The notes beneath the pieces were generated by a model. It was given only the letters and a program-made list of their open reading frames with translations. It made no database searches and had not been told where the DNA came from. This document shows, in pieces, positions 7,874-16,832 of a DNA stretch of 64,000 bases (position 1 is the stretch's first letter; each line of letters begins with the position of its first letter). The stretch comes from an uncultured Oscillibacter sp. Its GTDB lineage: Bacteria > Bacillota > Clostridia > Oscillospirales > Oscillospiraceae. The position numbers were made by a program, and so were the translations under genes. The DNA lies in the NCBI GenBank assembly GCA_910583785.1, contig CAJTZK010000002.1:1-64000 (forward strand), in the 5' to 3' direction.

Positions 7874-10057
7874 ATGAAACGCCTGCTTTCCATGACCCTG
7901 GCCGCCGCCCTGCTGGCGGCGCTGGCCCTGCCCGCCGCCGCGGCGGAAGAGGCCCCCCAGGACGCCCGCCTGGCCAACGTCACCGCCCTGGTGAAAGCGG
8001 CCCTGGCCCTGGATACCGATTCCTATGAGACCTTCCGGGGCAGCCTGTCCGAGGCCCTGGCCCCCGTCTGGGACCTGAGCTGGGAGGGGGAACGGCGCTC
8101 CCTCTCCATCTCCGCCCTGGAGGACGGCACCGTCGTCAGCCTCTCCCGCTGGGAGTCCCGGGACTCCGCCTCCTACGCCGGGGACGGCTTCCCCTCCTTC
8201 CCCGGGAACGGCGGCACGGAGGACCGGGAGGCGGCGGAGGCCTTCCTGGCCCGGGTCCTCCGGGCGGGCGAGGCCGTGGAACTGAAGGAGCCGGAGGGGC
8301 CGCTCTCCCTGGGGAGGGCGGAAAACGCCTGGTCCGGGACCATCACCCTGAACGGCCTGCCCTCCTCCCTGCACTACTCCATCCGGGTGGAGGATGGGCT
8401 GGTGGAGCATTTCAGCCGGGACGTGCCGGAGACCTCCGCCCTGGGCGGTGTGCCCGGGCCGGAGGCTTCCCTCTCCGCCGCGCAGGCGGGCGGGGCCCTG
8501 GCGGGAACCTTAAAGCTCCAGCTGGAGTACGTCCGGGAGGGCGGCGGGGCCAAGGCCGTGCTCCGCTACGTGCCGGAGGCCGGGGCCCATGAATTCCTGG
8601 CGGACGCCAAGACCGGGGAGCTCATCGACCTGACGGAGCTGGAGGAGCAGCTGCGCCTGGGGTACCGCGCCGCCGCCGGAGCGGCCAATACCGCCGCGCC
8701 CGCCGACAAGGCGGATGCGGCCGCTGACGAGGCGGGCCTCACCAAGGCGGAGCAGGAGGGCCTGCGGCAGCTGGAGGGCGTTCTCTCCCCGGAGGACCTG
8801 GATAAGGCCCTCCGGGCGGAGAGCGCTTACGGCCTTCGGGGCTATGCCCTGACGGGCACGTCCTATAACGCCGAACCCGGCGGAAAAGAGGGCGGGCTGG
8901 GCCGGGTCCTCTGCACCCTGCGCTACGCCCGGACCGACGGGGGAGAGCGCCTGTCCCGGAACATCACCGTGGACGCCAAGACCGGAGCGGTGGAGGGCGT
9001 CCAGTCCTCCGCCCCCTATGGCCGGGAGCGGAAGCTCACAGAGGACCAGGCGCTGAAACAGGCGGAGTCCTTCTTAAAAGCCCTCTGCCCAGACCGGGCC
9101 CTGGGCCTCTATGAGGACGCGGGATACGCCGTCCCTATTGCCCGGGGGCAGGACAAGGCTCCTTATTACCGCTTCCGCTTCGCCCGGACGGTAAACGGAC
9201 TGCCCTTCCCGGAGAACAGTTACCAGGTGGGCATAGACGCCGCCGACGGGTCCGTGTACGCCCTCTCCTTCTCCTGGGATGGAGACGCGGCCTTTGACGA
9301 CGCCAACGGCCTGGTCTCCATGGAGACCGCCCTTTCCGCCTGGGCGGGGACCTACGCCCCGGTCCTGGCCTACCGGAACGTCCCCCAGAAGCTCAGCCCG
9401 TCCAGCCCGGCCCAGGCGAAGCTGGTGGAGCAGGGCCTGGAGTACTTCTATGCCCTCCGCCTGGCCTACGGCCTGGAACGGGAGGACTCTTACAGCGGCG
9501 TGGACGCCAAAACCGGAGCCCCGGTCCGGGAGGAACGGGGAACCGCCCGGGAGCCCCTTTCTTACAGCGACCTGGCCGGGAGCTCCGCCAGGGCGGACGC
9601 CGAGAAGCTGGCCCAGTACGGCGCGGGCTACGCCGGGGGCAGGTTCCGCCCTAGCAAGAACGTGACCCAGTGGGACCTGGTGGCCCTGGCCTACAGCCTC
9701 CAGGGCGGGGCCCTGGAGCCGGAGGCCGTGGAGAAGGACCGCCGGGAAGACGCCTATTACACCGCCTACCGGCTGGGGCTCCTCCGTCCGGCGGAGCGGG
9801 ACGACGGCGCCGTCCTGAGCCGGGCGGATGTGGCCCGGATGCTGCTGGACGCCGCGGGCTACGGCCCCGCCGCCCGGCTGGGCGGGATCTACACCTGCGG
9901 CTATGCCGACAAGGCCTCCATCCCGGCGGAGGGCCTGGGCTACGCCGCCATAGCCGAGGCCCTGGGCATGGCCTCCGGCGCTTACGCCGGGGACCGGACC
10001 GCCACCCGGGGGGAGGCGGCCTCCATGCTCTGCCGCGTGCTGGAGCGGGCGTCCTGA
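7874..10057 (+). CDS. Secreted protein with YcdB/PepSY-like repeats and C-terminal SLH region
   Basis: This ~727-aa exported protein has a signal peptide (MKRLLSMTLAAALL... ending about AAAAEEAP, residue 25). It then shows two or three related ~150-residue blocks, each with 'DAKTGELIDL/DAKTGAVEGV/DAKTGAPVRE' turns typical of YcdB/PepSY-type propeptide domains. From about residue 590 come S-layer-homology segments (FRPSKNVTQWDLVALAY, VLSRADVARMLLDAAG, ATRGEAASMLCRVL), suggesting anchoring to cell wall polymers. The upstream ATG at 7868 directly abuts the GGAGGG site, so the ATG at 7874 (6-nt spacing) is the likelier start. Function is unknown; a wall-bound protease regulator or scaffold is possible. 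Confidence 0.8.
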   Translation: MKRLLSMTLAAALLAALALPAAAAEEAPQDARLANVTALVKAALALDTDSYETFRGSLSEALAPVWDLSWEGERRSLSISALEDGTVVSLSRWESRDSASYAGDGFPSFPGNGGTEDREAAEAFLARVLRAGEAVELKEPEGPLSLGRAENAWSGTITLNGLPSSLHYSIRVEDGLVEHFSRDVPETSALGGVPGPEASLSAAQAGGALAGTLKLQLEYVREGGGAKAVLRYVPEAGAHEFLADAKTGELIDLTELEEQLRLGYRAAAGAANTAAPADKADAAADEAGLTKAEQEGLRQLEGVLSPEDLDKALRAESAYGLRGYALTGTSYNAEPGGKEGGLGRVLCTLRYARTDGGERLSRNITVDAKTGAVEGVQSSAPYGRERKLTEDQALKQAESFLKALCPDRALGLYEDAGYAVPIARGQDKAPYYRFRFARTVNGLPFPENSYQVGIDAADGSVYALSFSWDGDAAFDDANGLVSMETALSAWAGTYAPVLAYRNVPQKLSPSSPAQAKLVEQGLEYFYALRLAYGLEREDSYSGVDAKTGAPVREERGTAREPLSYSDLAGSSARADAEKLAQYGAGYAGGRFRPSKNVTQWDLVALAYSLQGGALEPEAVEKDRREDAYYTAYRLGLLRPAERDDGAVLSRADVARMLLDAAGYGPAARLGGIYTCGYADKASIPAEGLGYAAIAEALGMASGAYAGDRTATRGEAASMLCRVLERAS

Positions 10058-10077
10058 GCCCGTGGGCAAAAAAGCGG

Positions 10078-10101
10078 GGGACTGCCGGAAGGCAGTCCCC
10101 T
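10078..10101. terminator. Bidirectional terminator between SLH gene and HPr-like gene
   Basis: GGGGACTGCC and GGCAGTCCCC with a 4-nt loop. T-rich tails on both strands (TGTTTT plus, CGCTTTTTT minus) serve the two converging genes. Confidence 0.9.
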
Positions 10102-10119
10102 GTTTTCCCGTTTGTGCCC

Positions 10120-10368
10120 TTACTTCGCTTCCAGAATGCCAGCCAGGGCCTCCAGCGCCTCCCCGGCGTCGGGACCCTCGGCGGCCAGGGCCACCTCGCC
10201 CTGCTCCCGCATCAGGGAGAGGAAGCCCAGAAGGCTCTTGGCATTGATACAGTGCCCGCCCCGGGTAATGGTAATCTGACTGGCGAAGCCGCTGGCCTCC
10301 TTGATGAAGCTGGTAGCCACCCGGTCCAGCTGGTCCTCCGGGATTTGCACAACTGCCATGCGATTCAT
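10120..10368 (-). CDS. HPr-like protein lacking the phospho-histidine
   Basis: This 82-aa protein matches the PTS phosphocarrier HPr fold along its whole length. The regulatory Ser region is intact (NAKSLLGFLSL, equal to HPr Ser46). Aligned by eye with no gaps from that Ser, the HARPA active-site loop becomes LDRVA: His15 is Leu, while Arg17 is kept. It therefore should not carry phosphate from EI to EII, but could still be phosphorylated by HPr kinase, as is Bacillus Crh, which also lacks His15. I start at 10368 (GGAG 7 nt upstream); the ATG four codons later is an alternative. No PTS enzyme gene adjoins it. Confidence 0.75.
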   Translation of the reverse strand: MNRMAVVQIPEDQLDRVATSFIKEASGFASQITITRGGHCINAKSLLGFLSLMREQGEVALAAEGPDAGEALEALAGILEAK

Positions 10369-10511
10369 TTGCCCACTCCGTTCTGTCAAATAATTGGAGC
10401 TAGTATACCATGCTTTCCGGCGGATGCCAATTTTTATTAAAGAAGTTTTCGGGCGGCCGTCCATTTTCGTCGTCTCTCCAAAAACCCCGCCGGGGACCCG
10501 GGTGGAAATTG

Positions 10512-10550
10512 TAAGAAAATCTTAAGAATTTTGTCAGGCCGTTCGTAAGA
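10512..10550 (+). promoter_or_regulatory. Direct TAAGA repeats, probable response-regulator box
   Basis: TAAGA occurs at 10512-10516, 10523-10527 and 10546-10550, spaced 11 and 23 nt, that is on one face of the helix. This spacing is typical of OmpR/PhoB-family binding. It lies just upstream of a response regulator gene, suggesting autoregulation. No perfect -10/-35 pair was found; TATCCT near 10559-10564 could be the -10. Confidence 0.5.
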
Positions 10551-10593
10551 TTTGCCTGCTATCCTATACACAGCTCAAGGGAGGAAGCCCGAT

Positions 10594-11295
10594 ATGAACG
10601 AATGTATTTTAGTCGTGGACGACGACCCGGAAATCGTGAACGCCATCGCCATCACCCTGGAGCGGGAGGGCTATCCGGTCCGCAGGGCCTACGACGGCCT
10701 CCAGGCCGTGGACCAATGCCTGGACCCCGCCGTGAAGCTCATCCTCATCGACGTGATGATGCCCAGGCTGGACGGCCTCAGCGCCCTGCTCCGCATCCGG
10801 GAGAGGCGGAACCTGCCCGTCATTGTCCTCTCCGCCAAAAGCGAGGACACGGACAAAATCCTGGGCCTTTCCATGGGGGCGGACGACTACGTCACCAAGC
10901 CCTACAACCCCCAGGAGCTCATCGCCCGGGTGCGGAGCCAGCTCCGGCGCTACACCTCCTTGGGGGACGTGCACGCCGAGGGGCGGCAGGGCCTTCTGGT
11001 GAACGGGCGGCTCAGCTACGACCCCGCCGGGCGGGTGCTCCGGGCCGATGGGGACGAGGTGAAGCTCACCCCCACGGAGAGCAAAATCGTGGACCTGCTC
11101 TTCCGCCACCCCGGGCAGATTTTCCCCGCCGAGGAAATCTACCGCCGGGTGTGGAACGAGGACGCGTTCTCCTGCGAGAACACGGTGATGGTTCACATCC
11201 GCCGCATTCGGGAGAAGATCGAGCTGAATCCCAAGGAGCCAGATTATATTAAGGTGGTGTGGGGCATTGGATACAAATTGGAACAGCACGGATAA
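10594..11295 (+). CDS. OmpR/PhoB-family response regulator
   Basis: This 233-aa regulator has a receiver domain (acidic DDD near 9-11, phospho-acceptor Asp53 in LILIDVMMPRLDG, Lys in VTKPYNP) and a C-terminal winged helix (LTPTESKIVDLLFRHPGQIFPAEEIY ... VMVHIRRIREKIE). It will be phosphorylated by the kinase encoded immediately downstream and bind DNA repeats. The start at 10594 has AAGGGAGG about 10 nt upstream; earlier in-frame Met lies before that site. The kinase start lies inside its 3' end (29-nt overlap). Confidence 0.93.
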   Translation: MNECILVVDDDPEIVNAIAITLEREGYPVRRAYDGLQAVDQCLDPAVKLILIDVMMPRLDGLSALLRIRERRNLPVIVLSAKSEDTDKILGLSMGADDYVTKPYNPQELIARVRSQLRRYTSLGDVHAEGRQGLLVNGRLSYDPAGRVLRADGDEVKLTPTESKIVDLLFRHPGQIFPAEEIYRRVWNEDAFSCENTVMVHIRRIREKIELNPKEPDYIKVVWGIGYKLEQHG

Positions 11296-13705
11296 GGACC
11301 CCGGCGGGGCCCTGGAGCAATTTGTGGCGGAGGAGGTCCGGGAGGCCGTGGAGGCGGGGAAGGGCGTGAAGGTCCTCCGCCCCGGCGGGCGGGTTAAGGC
11401 GCTGGCCGGCTTTCTGGCCTTCTTCCTGGGAATGACGCTGGCCCTCTCCGCCCTGGGGGCACTGGGTAACCGGATCGCCTGGGAGCGGGACCCCTCTCCC
11501 CGGTGGGAGTGGGACTGGCAGGAGACGGACGCCTTCCGGGACGAGGTTTCCCACTATCTCCGGGAGTTTTTGACCATCGGAGCCGATGGGAAGGTGGACT
11601 TCTACGACCAGGCCTGCTGGACGGAGTACGGTGGAGGCACGGCCGTGGTTCAGGAGGCGGAAGCCTACCGCTCCTGGTGGGGCTTCTATCCCTTTACCGA
11701 GGCCGTGGTGGTGGACCGTGGAACGGCGGAGCAGGAGGCGGAGCCGGAGACGGAGAAGGAGCCGGACGCGGCCTATCAGGCGGACAAGAACGTCCTCTAT
11801 TACATCCGGAACGGAGAAATAAAGAACGGGAAGGTCTACAGCAATATGGATGCCGGCCTGGACAAGCTGCTGGCCCGGTCCGTGGAGGGGTACAACTTCT
11901 ACCTTCAGTTTGTGAACGGCAGGGTTTCTATCTTCAAGGACGGCCAAACCCGGGACGTATACGGAGACGGATACTACGACGGCGATTCCCAGTGGTTTGT
12001 CCCCGGCTACGACAACTTCCCTGTCAGCGAACAGCTGGAGGGGGTCAAGGTGGTCATGGCCGTCCGGGAAACGCCCATCCCGTACTACAGCGCCGACTAC
12101 AAAACCGGCGGCACCAGCTATTACTCCGCCTTTTACAGCCTCGCCCGGCAGGTGGAGGAAAGCGAGTCCTTCTACTATACCCAGGGTCTGCTGCTGTTCA
12201 TCGCCATGTGGTGCCTGGTTCTCTGGGCCCTGCTGCGCAAATCCGTGGAGCCGGTGAACCGGAAAATCGCCTCCTGGACGGTCCATGTCTGGACGGAGGT
12301 CCGCTTCCTGCTGGTCCTGATCTGCGCCGTGTGGGCCTTTTTGCCGGGCCTTGCGAGCACGGACCTCTTCTGGTCCTTCAAGTACGGACTCGGCTGGGCC
12401 CTGGAGAACGGGCTGATGTGGGGAAGCGGCTACTTCGAGTCCGCCGCCCAGTGGTTCGCCAGCCTGGGGCGGCTGCTGCTGACCAACGTCCCCGGCCTCG
12501 TAACCCTCTTCTGGCTTTGCTGGCTCCTTTACAACGACCATAAGCGGGGCCCGAGGGGGGGACGGAGGTCCTTCCTGGGCGGCTTCTTTCGCAGCCTTCG
12601 GGCGAGGGATCTGAAACGGCCCATTGAAAAGCGCCTCAGCCGGAACAGCGCGGCAGGGCTGCTGGCCTTGGGGCTGCTGCTCCTGGCGGAGGCGGTCAAC
12701 TGGCTGGGCTTCTTCCTCTATATGTTCGGCGGGATGTTCAGCGGGGGACCGGATATCCGGATCAACGGTTTCATGCTCTTTCTCCAGCTTCCCCTGGGGC
12801 TGCTGGTGATTCCGCTGGCCGTCCTGTTCCACCGGGCCTGGTGGAGCCGGGGGCTGGCCCGTGATATCGCCGCCCTGGCGGACCAGGTGGAGGCCGTCCG
12901 GGCCGGGGACCTGGAGAGGCCCCTGGTCCTCCCGGAGGACGCGGATCTGCGGCAGACGGCGGAGCGCCTCAACGACATCCAGGCCGGGATGCGGGCCGCC
13001 CTGGCCGAGCAGACCCGCAGCGAACGGATGAAGGTGGAGCTGGTGAGCAATGTCTCCCATGACCTGAAAACCCCCCTGACCTCCATCCTCTCCTACGCGG
13101 AGCTCCTCCGGCAGGAGGACCTGCCCCCGGCGGCGGCGGACTACGCAAAGATCATCGACCAGAAGGCCCAGCGGCTGAAAACCATGGTGGAGGACGTGTT
13201 TGACATCAGCAAGGCGGCGGCGGACCAGCTTCCCGTCCATCTGGAACGGCTGGACCTGGGCAAGCTCCTGCGCCAGACCCTGGCGGACATGGACGGCCCC
13301 ATTCAGGCAAGCGCCCTTACGTTCAAGGCGGAGCTTCCCGAGGAGCCGGTGATGATTACCGCCGACGGCAGACGGCTCTACCGGGTTTTCCAGAATCTCA
13401 TCGACAACGCCCTGCGCTACGCCCTGGAGGGCAGCCGGGTCTATCTCAGATTGAAAACGGCGGAGGGAACCGCCGAGGCCAGCGTCCGCAACACCTCCCG
13501 CAGCGAGCTCCCCGAGGGGGTGGACTTCACCGCCCGTTTCGTCCGGGGGGACGCCAGCCGCACCGACGGCGGCAGCGGTTTGGGGTTGAGCATTGCCAGC
13601 TCCTTCACCGAGGCCTGCGGTGGCGCGTTTCGCGTGGAGACGGTGGCGGACCTCTTTACGGCAGTGGTGACATTCCCCACGGAACAGGAAGGACAGGAGG
13701 CATGA
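11267..13705 (+). CDS. Sensor histidine kinase with multi-pass membrane sensor
   Basis: This 812-aa kinase has a charged cytoplasmic N-terminus, a first membrane segment near 45-67, a large extracytoplasmic region to about 300, then four or five more membrane segments to about 520. A HAMP-like linker follows, then HisKA with phospho-His598 (SNVSHDLKTPLTSIL), N box NLIDNALRYA and G box GGSGLGLSIA. It should pair with the upstream regulator, which it overlaps by 29 nt. The N-terminal start is uncertain because no strong ribosome binding site precedes 11267. The downstream lipoprotein overlaps by a few nt and may be part of signal sensing. The signal is unknown. Confidence 0.88.
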   Translation: MDTNWNSTDKDPGGALEQFVAEEVREAVEAGKGVKVLRPGGRVKALAGFLAFFLGMTLALSALGALGNRIAWERDPSPRWEWDWQETDAFRDEVSHYLREFLTIGADGKVDFYDQACWTEYGGGTAVVQEAEAYRSWWGFYPFTEAVVVDRGTAEQEAEPETEKEPDAAYQADKNVLYYIRNGEIKNGKVYSNMDAGLDKLLARSVEGYNFYLQFVNGRVSIFKDGQTRDVYGDGYYDGDSQWFVPGYDNFPVSEQLEGVKVVMAVRETPIPYYSADYKTGGTSYYSAFYSLARQVEESESFYYTQGLLLFIAMWCLVLWALLRKSVEPVNRKIASWTVHVWTEVRFLLVLICAVWAFLPGLASTDLFWSFKYGLGWALENGLMWGSGYFESAAQWFASLGRLLLTNVPGLVTLFWLCWLLYNDHKRGPRGGRRSFLGGFFRSLRARDLKRPIEKRLSRNSAAGLLALGLLLLAEAVNWLGFFLYMFGGMFSGGPDIRINGFMLFLQLPLGLLVIPLAVLFHRAWWSRGLARDIAALADQVEAVRAGDLERPLVLPEDADLRQTAERLNDIQAGMRAALAEQTRSERMKVELVSNVSHDLKTPLTSILSYAELLRQEDLPPAAADYAKIIDQKAQRLKTMVEDVFDISKAAADQLPVHLERLDLGKLLRQTLADMDGPIQASALTFKAELPEEPVMITADGRRLYRVFQNLIDNALRYALEGSRVYLRLKTAEGTAEASVRNTSRSELPEGVDFTARFVRGDASRTDGGSGLGLSIASSFTEACGGAFRVETVADLFTAVVTFPTEQEGQEA

Positions 13706-14517
13706 TGACAATGAAAAAGACTGCGGCGGGACGAAGGACTGCACGGTGGCTCAAAGCGGCTCTCTGGAGCGCGCTGCTGGCGGCGTGCCTGGCCGGGTGC
13801 GCCGCCCCGGCGGAGGCATGGGGCAGCGCGGCGGGCGGGTCCCCGGTGGCGCTCTCAGAAGACGGAGGAGAGAACCGGGAGGCATCTCAGGCGGAGCTCT
13901 TTTTACCCTACGCCCCCTTCGGCCTGCGCTACGACGCCGAAAAAGACGAGCTCTGGTTCGGCGGCCAGCTGGTACGGTGGTTCGAGGACTACTACCCCCT
14001 CTCCGGGGACGGCGCCCAGGCCGGGCTGGACTTCTTCAACGAAAACGGCGTGGTGGACGTGTACGCCGTCCGGGACTGCGGCGGGCTTGTCCGCGCCGAA
14101 GACGGCTCCTATGACCCCGCCGGGACCCTGACCGGGGTGGAGGCGTTTTCGGAGGAGGCGTTTGCCGCCCGGGACGTGGAGGCGATTCGAAATCCCGCGC
14201 CTGTCACCGCCGTGGCCGGAGGTGAGGAGCTGTCGGCGGAGGAACGGAACGCGATGGCGGAGGCCTACGCGCCCTTCGGCGTCACCTATGACGCCGAAGA
14301 GGACCAGTGGTATTTCAACGGGGAGAAGGTCTGCTTCTTCCGGGACGTGCTGACCTCCAACGGGAAGAGCCTGACCGACGGAGGGTTCCGGGGAGCTATG
14401 CGGCTCCTGTCCAGCGCGGAAGGCACGGTCCGCATTGAGACCATCCGGGACTTCGCGCACCCGGATTCCCAGGGCTATGGAACCCTGACAGGCATTCAAG
14501 TAATGGAAGAATCCTGA
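13705..14517 (+). CDS. Lipoprotein with two related ~85-residue repeats, two-component partner
   Basis: This ~270-aa protein has a basic N-terminus, a hydrophobic stretch and a lipobox (LAGC, Cys near 32). Two related blocks follow, marked YAPFGLRYDAEKDELWFGG and YAPFGVTYDAEEDQWYFNG, and each ends with a (V)xxVYAVRD or IRIETIRD strand. It is anchored outside the membrane. ATGs at 13702, 13705 and 13711 are in frame; AGGAGG at 13695-13700 fits 13705 or 13711 best, so overlap with the kinase stop is 1 nt or none. I do not recognise the family. Its place as third gene of a regulator-kinase operon suggests a sensory accessory or a target of the system. Confidence 0.78.
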   Translation: MTMKKTAAGRRTARWLKAALWSALLAACLAGCAAPAEAWGSAAGGSPVALSEDGGENREASQAELFLPYAPFGLRYDAEKDELWFGGQLVRWFEDYYPLSGDGAQAGLDFFNENGVVDVYAVRDCGGLVRAEDGSYDPAGTLTGVEAFSEEAFAARDVEAIRNPAPVTAVAGGEELSAEERNAMAEAYAPFGVTYDAEEDQWYFNGEKVCFFRDVLTSNGKSLTDGGFRGAMRLLSSAEGTVRIETIRDFAHPDSQGYGTLTGIQVMEES

Positions 14518-14537
14518 TTCCCCAGGAACGGTCTTGA

Positions 14538-14575
14538 AAAAGCGAGAGAGGCATCACACCTCTCTCGCTTTTGTC
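14538..14575. terminator. Bidirectional terminator
   Basis: AAAAGCGAGAGAGG pairs with CCTCTCTCGCTTTT around a 7-nt loop. It serves the lipoprotein gene (plus) and spoIIE (minus); the spoIIE stop lies within the stem. Confidence 0.92.
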
Positions 14576-16596
14576 TCGGGGCAGTACAGCACCTGGACCC
14601 CGCAGTCGTCCCGGAGCTTCTCCCGGCGGACGCTCTCCGACAAAATCAGCCCCGCCAGGTCCTGGGGGTCCTCCCCCGTCCAGCCCGCCAGGAGGTTTAA
14701 AAGCCACTCGTCCTCCGCCGGGTCCGCCACGCCGTCGCTGACCATGACGGCGAAGCCCCCGGGGGCCAGGGGGGCCCGGGTCACATCCGGCGGCGGGCCC
14801 TGGAGCCCCACGGGCAGGCTGGCCCCGGTGACCCGCCGGACCACGCCCCCCCGCTTTAGGTAGCTGGGGGCCGCGCCGCACTTGTAGAAGGACGCCTCCC
14901 GGGCCCTGGGGTCGTAGACGCACAGGTCCACGGTGGTGAAGGCCCCGGATTCCGCCCCCCGGAGGCCCATGGCGGAATTCAGGGTTTTCAGCGCCGCCTC
15001 CGGGGCCACGCCCGCCTCCAAAAACTGCTGGAGCAGGCGGCAGGCCAGGGCGGACTCCTTCCGGGCGGGCTCGCCGCTGCCCATGCCGTCCGCCAGCAAA
15101 AGGCACCAGAGCCCCTGGTCCGTCCGGAAGGAGGCCACGGTGTCCCCGCAGACCGTCTCCCCCTCCTTGGGCCGGAGGGCGGCCCCCACCCGGCAGGGGC
15201 TCCCCGCCGCCATGGCGGGGGCGGCGGCTTCCAGCCCGGCGGCGGTGGCCGTCAAAAGCTCCGAGAGCTGGGCATACTGGCCCCGGGCGCTGCGGCGGGT
15301 CTCCTCCAGCTGCCTCCGGTACTGCCGCCGGAGGAGGAAGGCCGAGAGCTCGGCGTTGATCGCCGCCAGGAGGTCCGGCAGGTGGACGCACCGCCCGGTG
15401 AAGTACTCCGGGAAATCCTTGGCCAGGGCCCGGCCCCGCTCCAGTAAGTAGGGCGTCGCATCGTTCATGGCGTTGAAGGTCCCGGTGTAGTCCTTCTGCC
15501 AGCAGAGCTCGCACAGGGCGCAGCCCCGGCAGACCTTTTCGGCGGAGCGGTCGAAGACGATGGCGGGGTTTTCGTCCGCCACGGGGGGCGCGGAGCGGCC
15601 GATGCTGTCATATAAGTCCCGGAGGGCCGCCGCCGCCCGGTCCAGCCTCTGCCGCCAGGGGGCGGGGGAGTCCCCCTCCCGGTCCCGCTCCCGCTCCGGG
15701 GCGGGGGGAATGGCGGGCCGGACCCGCTTCCCGGCCACGAACCGCCCCGGAAGGGCCAGGAACAGGCCCGTTCCCGCCGCCGCCTCCGGCAGCAGGGGGA
15801 GGGGCTGCCCCTCCGCCAGGGCCACCGTCCCGGCGGAGGCCAGGAAGGCCAGGGCCCCCCAGGGCCGCCGCCTCCCCTGGCAGCTCCCCGCCGTCAGGCC
15901 CGCCAGGCCCAGGGCGGCGGTGAGGGGCAGGCGGCTGCCGCACAGTTCCGCTGTCAGGCCCAGCCCCAGGCCGAAGGCTGCCCCGGCGGCGGGCCCCCGG
16001 TCATAGGCCGCCAGGACCGCCAGGAAGCACAGCAGGGCCCGGGCGGGGGAGAAACCCAGGACCTCCAGCTCCTCCACCGCCGTCACCAGGGCCCCCGCCA
16101 GGAAAACCAGCCCGTCCACCACCTCCCGGCCCTCTCCGCCCCGGAGGAGGGGGAAGAACAGCCAGACGGAGGCCCCCAGCAGCGCCGATGCCGCCAGGCA
16201 GTCCGCCAGACGGTCCAGGGGGGAGAGGGCCTGGAGGATGTAAATGCCCTCCACGGTGACATAGAGCCCCGCCGCCGTCAGGGCCAGGGGCCGGGGCCGG
16301 GAGGGAATCCAGGTGCCCCCCAGGGCCGTGGAGGCGGCGAGAATCAGCACACCCACCGCCAGGAAGGGCAGGGCCTTGGCAAAGGGGAGGAACAGCGCCG
16401 CCCCGGCGAAGGCCCCCGCCAGGGCCGCGCCCCCTTCCAGCCCCGGTCCCGCCGCCGCGATCCATCCCAAGGCGAAGGGGGCGGACCCTCCGGCGGTCTG
16501 CCCGGCGGCCAGAGCCGCCGAGAGAAAGAAGCGGACGCCTAGGTTTACCAGCCGTCCGGCCCGCTCCCGTTCCAATATCAGCTGCCCATTTCCCAC
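14554..16596 (-). CDS. spoIIE: Stage II sporulation protein E, PP2C phosphatase (short form)
   Basis: SpoIIE dephosphorylates SpoIIAA at the asymmetric septum and so turns on sigma-F in the forespore. This copy (~680 aa) has an N-terminal multi-pass membrane region (about residues 20-290), a linker with a cluster of cysteines (CRGCALCELCWQ), and a C-terminal PP2C domain with metal Asp residues in GDTVASF, LLADGMGSG, VSDGVAD and RDDCGVQ. I prefer a GTG start at 16596, 7 nt after GAGGAGGG; an ATG at 16629 gives 11 more residues but has no site. It is shorter than the ~820-aa Bacillus protein, mainly in the membrane and linker parts. Confidence 0.88.
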   Translation of the reverse strand: MGNGQLILERERAGRLVNLGVRFFLSAALAAGQTAGGSAPFALGWIAAAGPGLEGGAALAGAFAGAALFLPFAKALPFLAVGVLILAASTALGGTWIPSRPRPLALTAAGLYVTVEGIYILQALSPLDRLADCLAASALLGASVWLFFPLLRGGEGREVVDGLVFLAGALVTAVEELEVLGFSPARALLCFLAVLAAYDRGPAAGAAFGLGLGLTAELCGSRLPLTAALGLAGLTAGSCQGRRRPWGALAFLASAGTVALAEGQPLPLLPEAAAGTGLFLALPGRFVAGKRVRPAIPPAPERERDREGDSPAPWRQRLDRAAAALRDLYDSIGRSAPPVADENPAIVFDRSAEKVCRGCALCELCWQKDYTGTFNAMNDATPYLLERGRALAKDFPEYFTGRCVHLPDLLAAINAELSAFLLRRQYRRQLEETRRSARGQYAQLSELLTATAAGLEAAAPAMAAGSPCRVGAALRPKEGETVCGDTVASFRTDQGLWCLLLADGMGSGEPARKESALACRLLQQFLEAGVAPEAALKTLNSAMGLRGAESGAFTTVDLCVYDPRAREASFYKCGAAPSYLKRGGVVRRVTGASLPVGLQGPPPDVTRAPLAPGGFAVMVSDGVADPAEDEWLLNLLAGWTGEDPQDLAGLILSESVRREKLRDDCGVQVLYCPETKAREV

Positions 16597-16832
16597 AGCT
16601 TGTCCCTCCTCGAAATCTTGTCCTCCCATTGTAACGCCGGAGGGGGAAGAAACCCGTCGGGAAAGGTGCCAGGGGAATTTTCCCGGAGAAAATGGGATGG
16701 AACCCCCTGGGGAACTGTGTTAAAATGGGGAAAACGCCTCCCAACCAGCGGTTGAGCGGGGGGAATCCACCGCCAGTTCCTGGAAAAACCGGGGCGGCTG
16801 GGATAGGATACGGGAGGAAAGGGGATACGGAT

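Noticed and set aside
11249..13744. An 831-codon minus-strand open frame opposite the kinase gene.
   Set aside because: Translation is rich in Pro, Gly, His with no known motif; the plus frame has HisKA and ATPase boxes.
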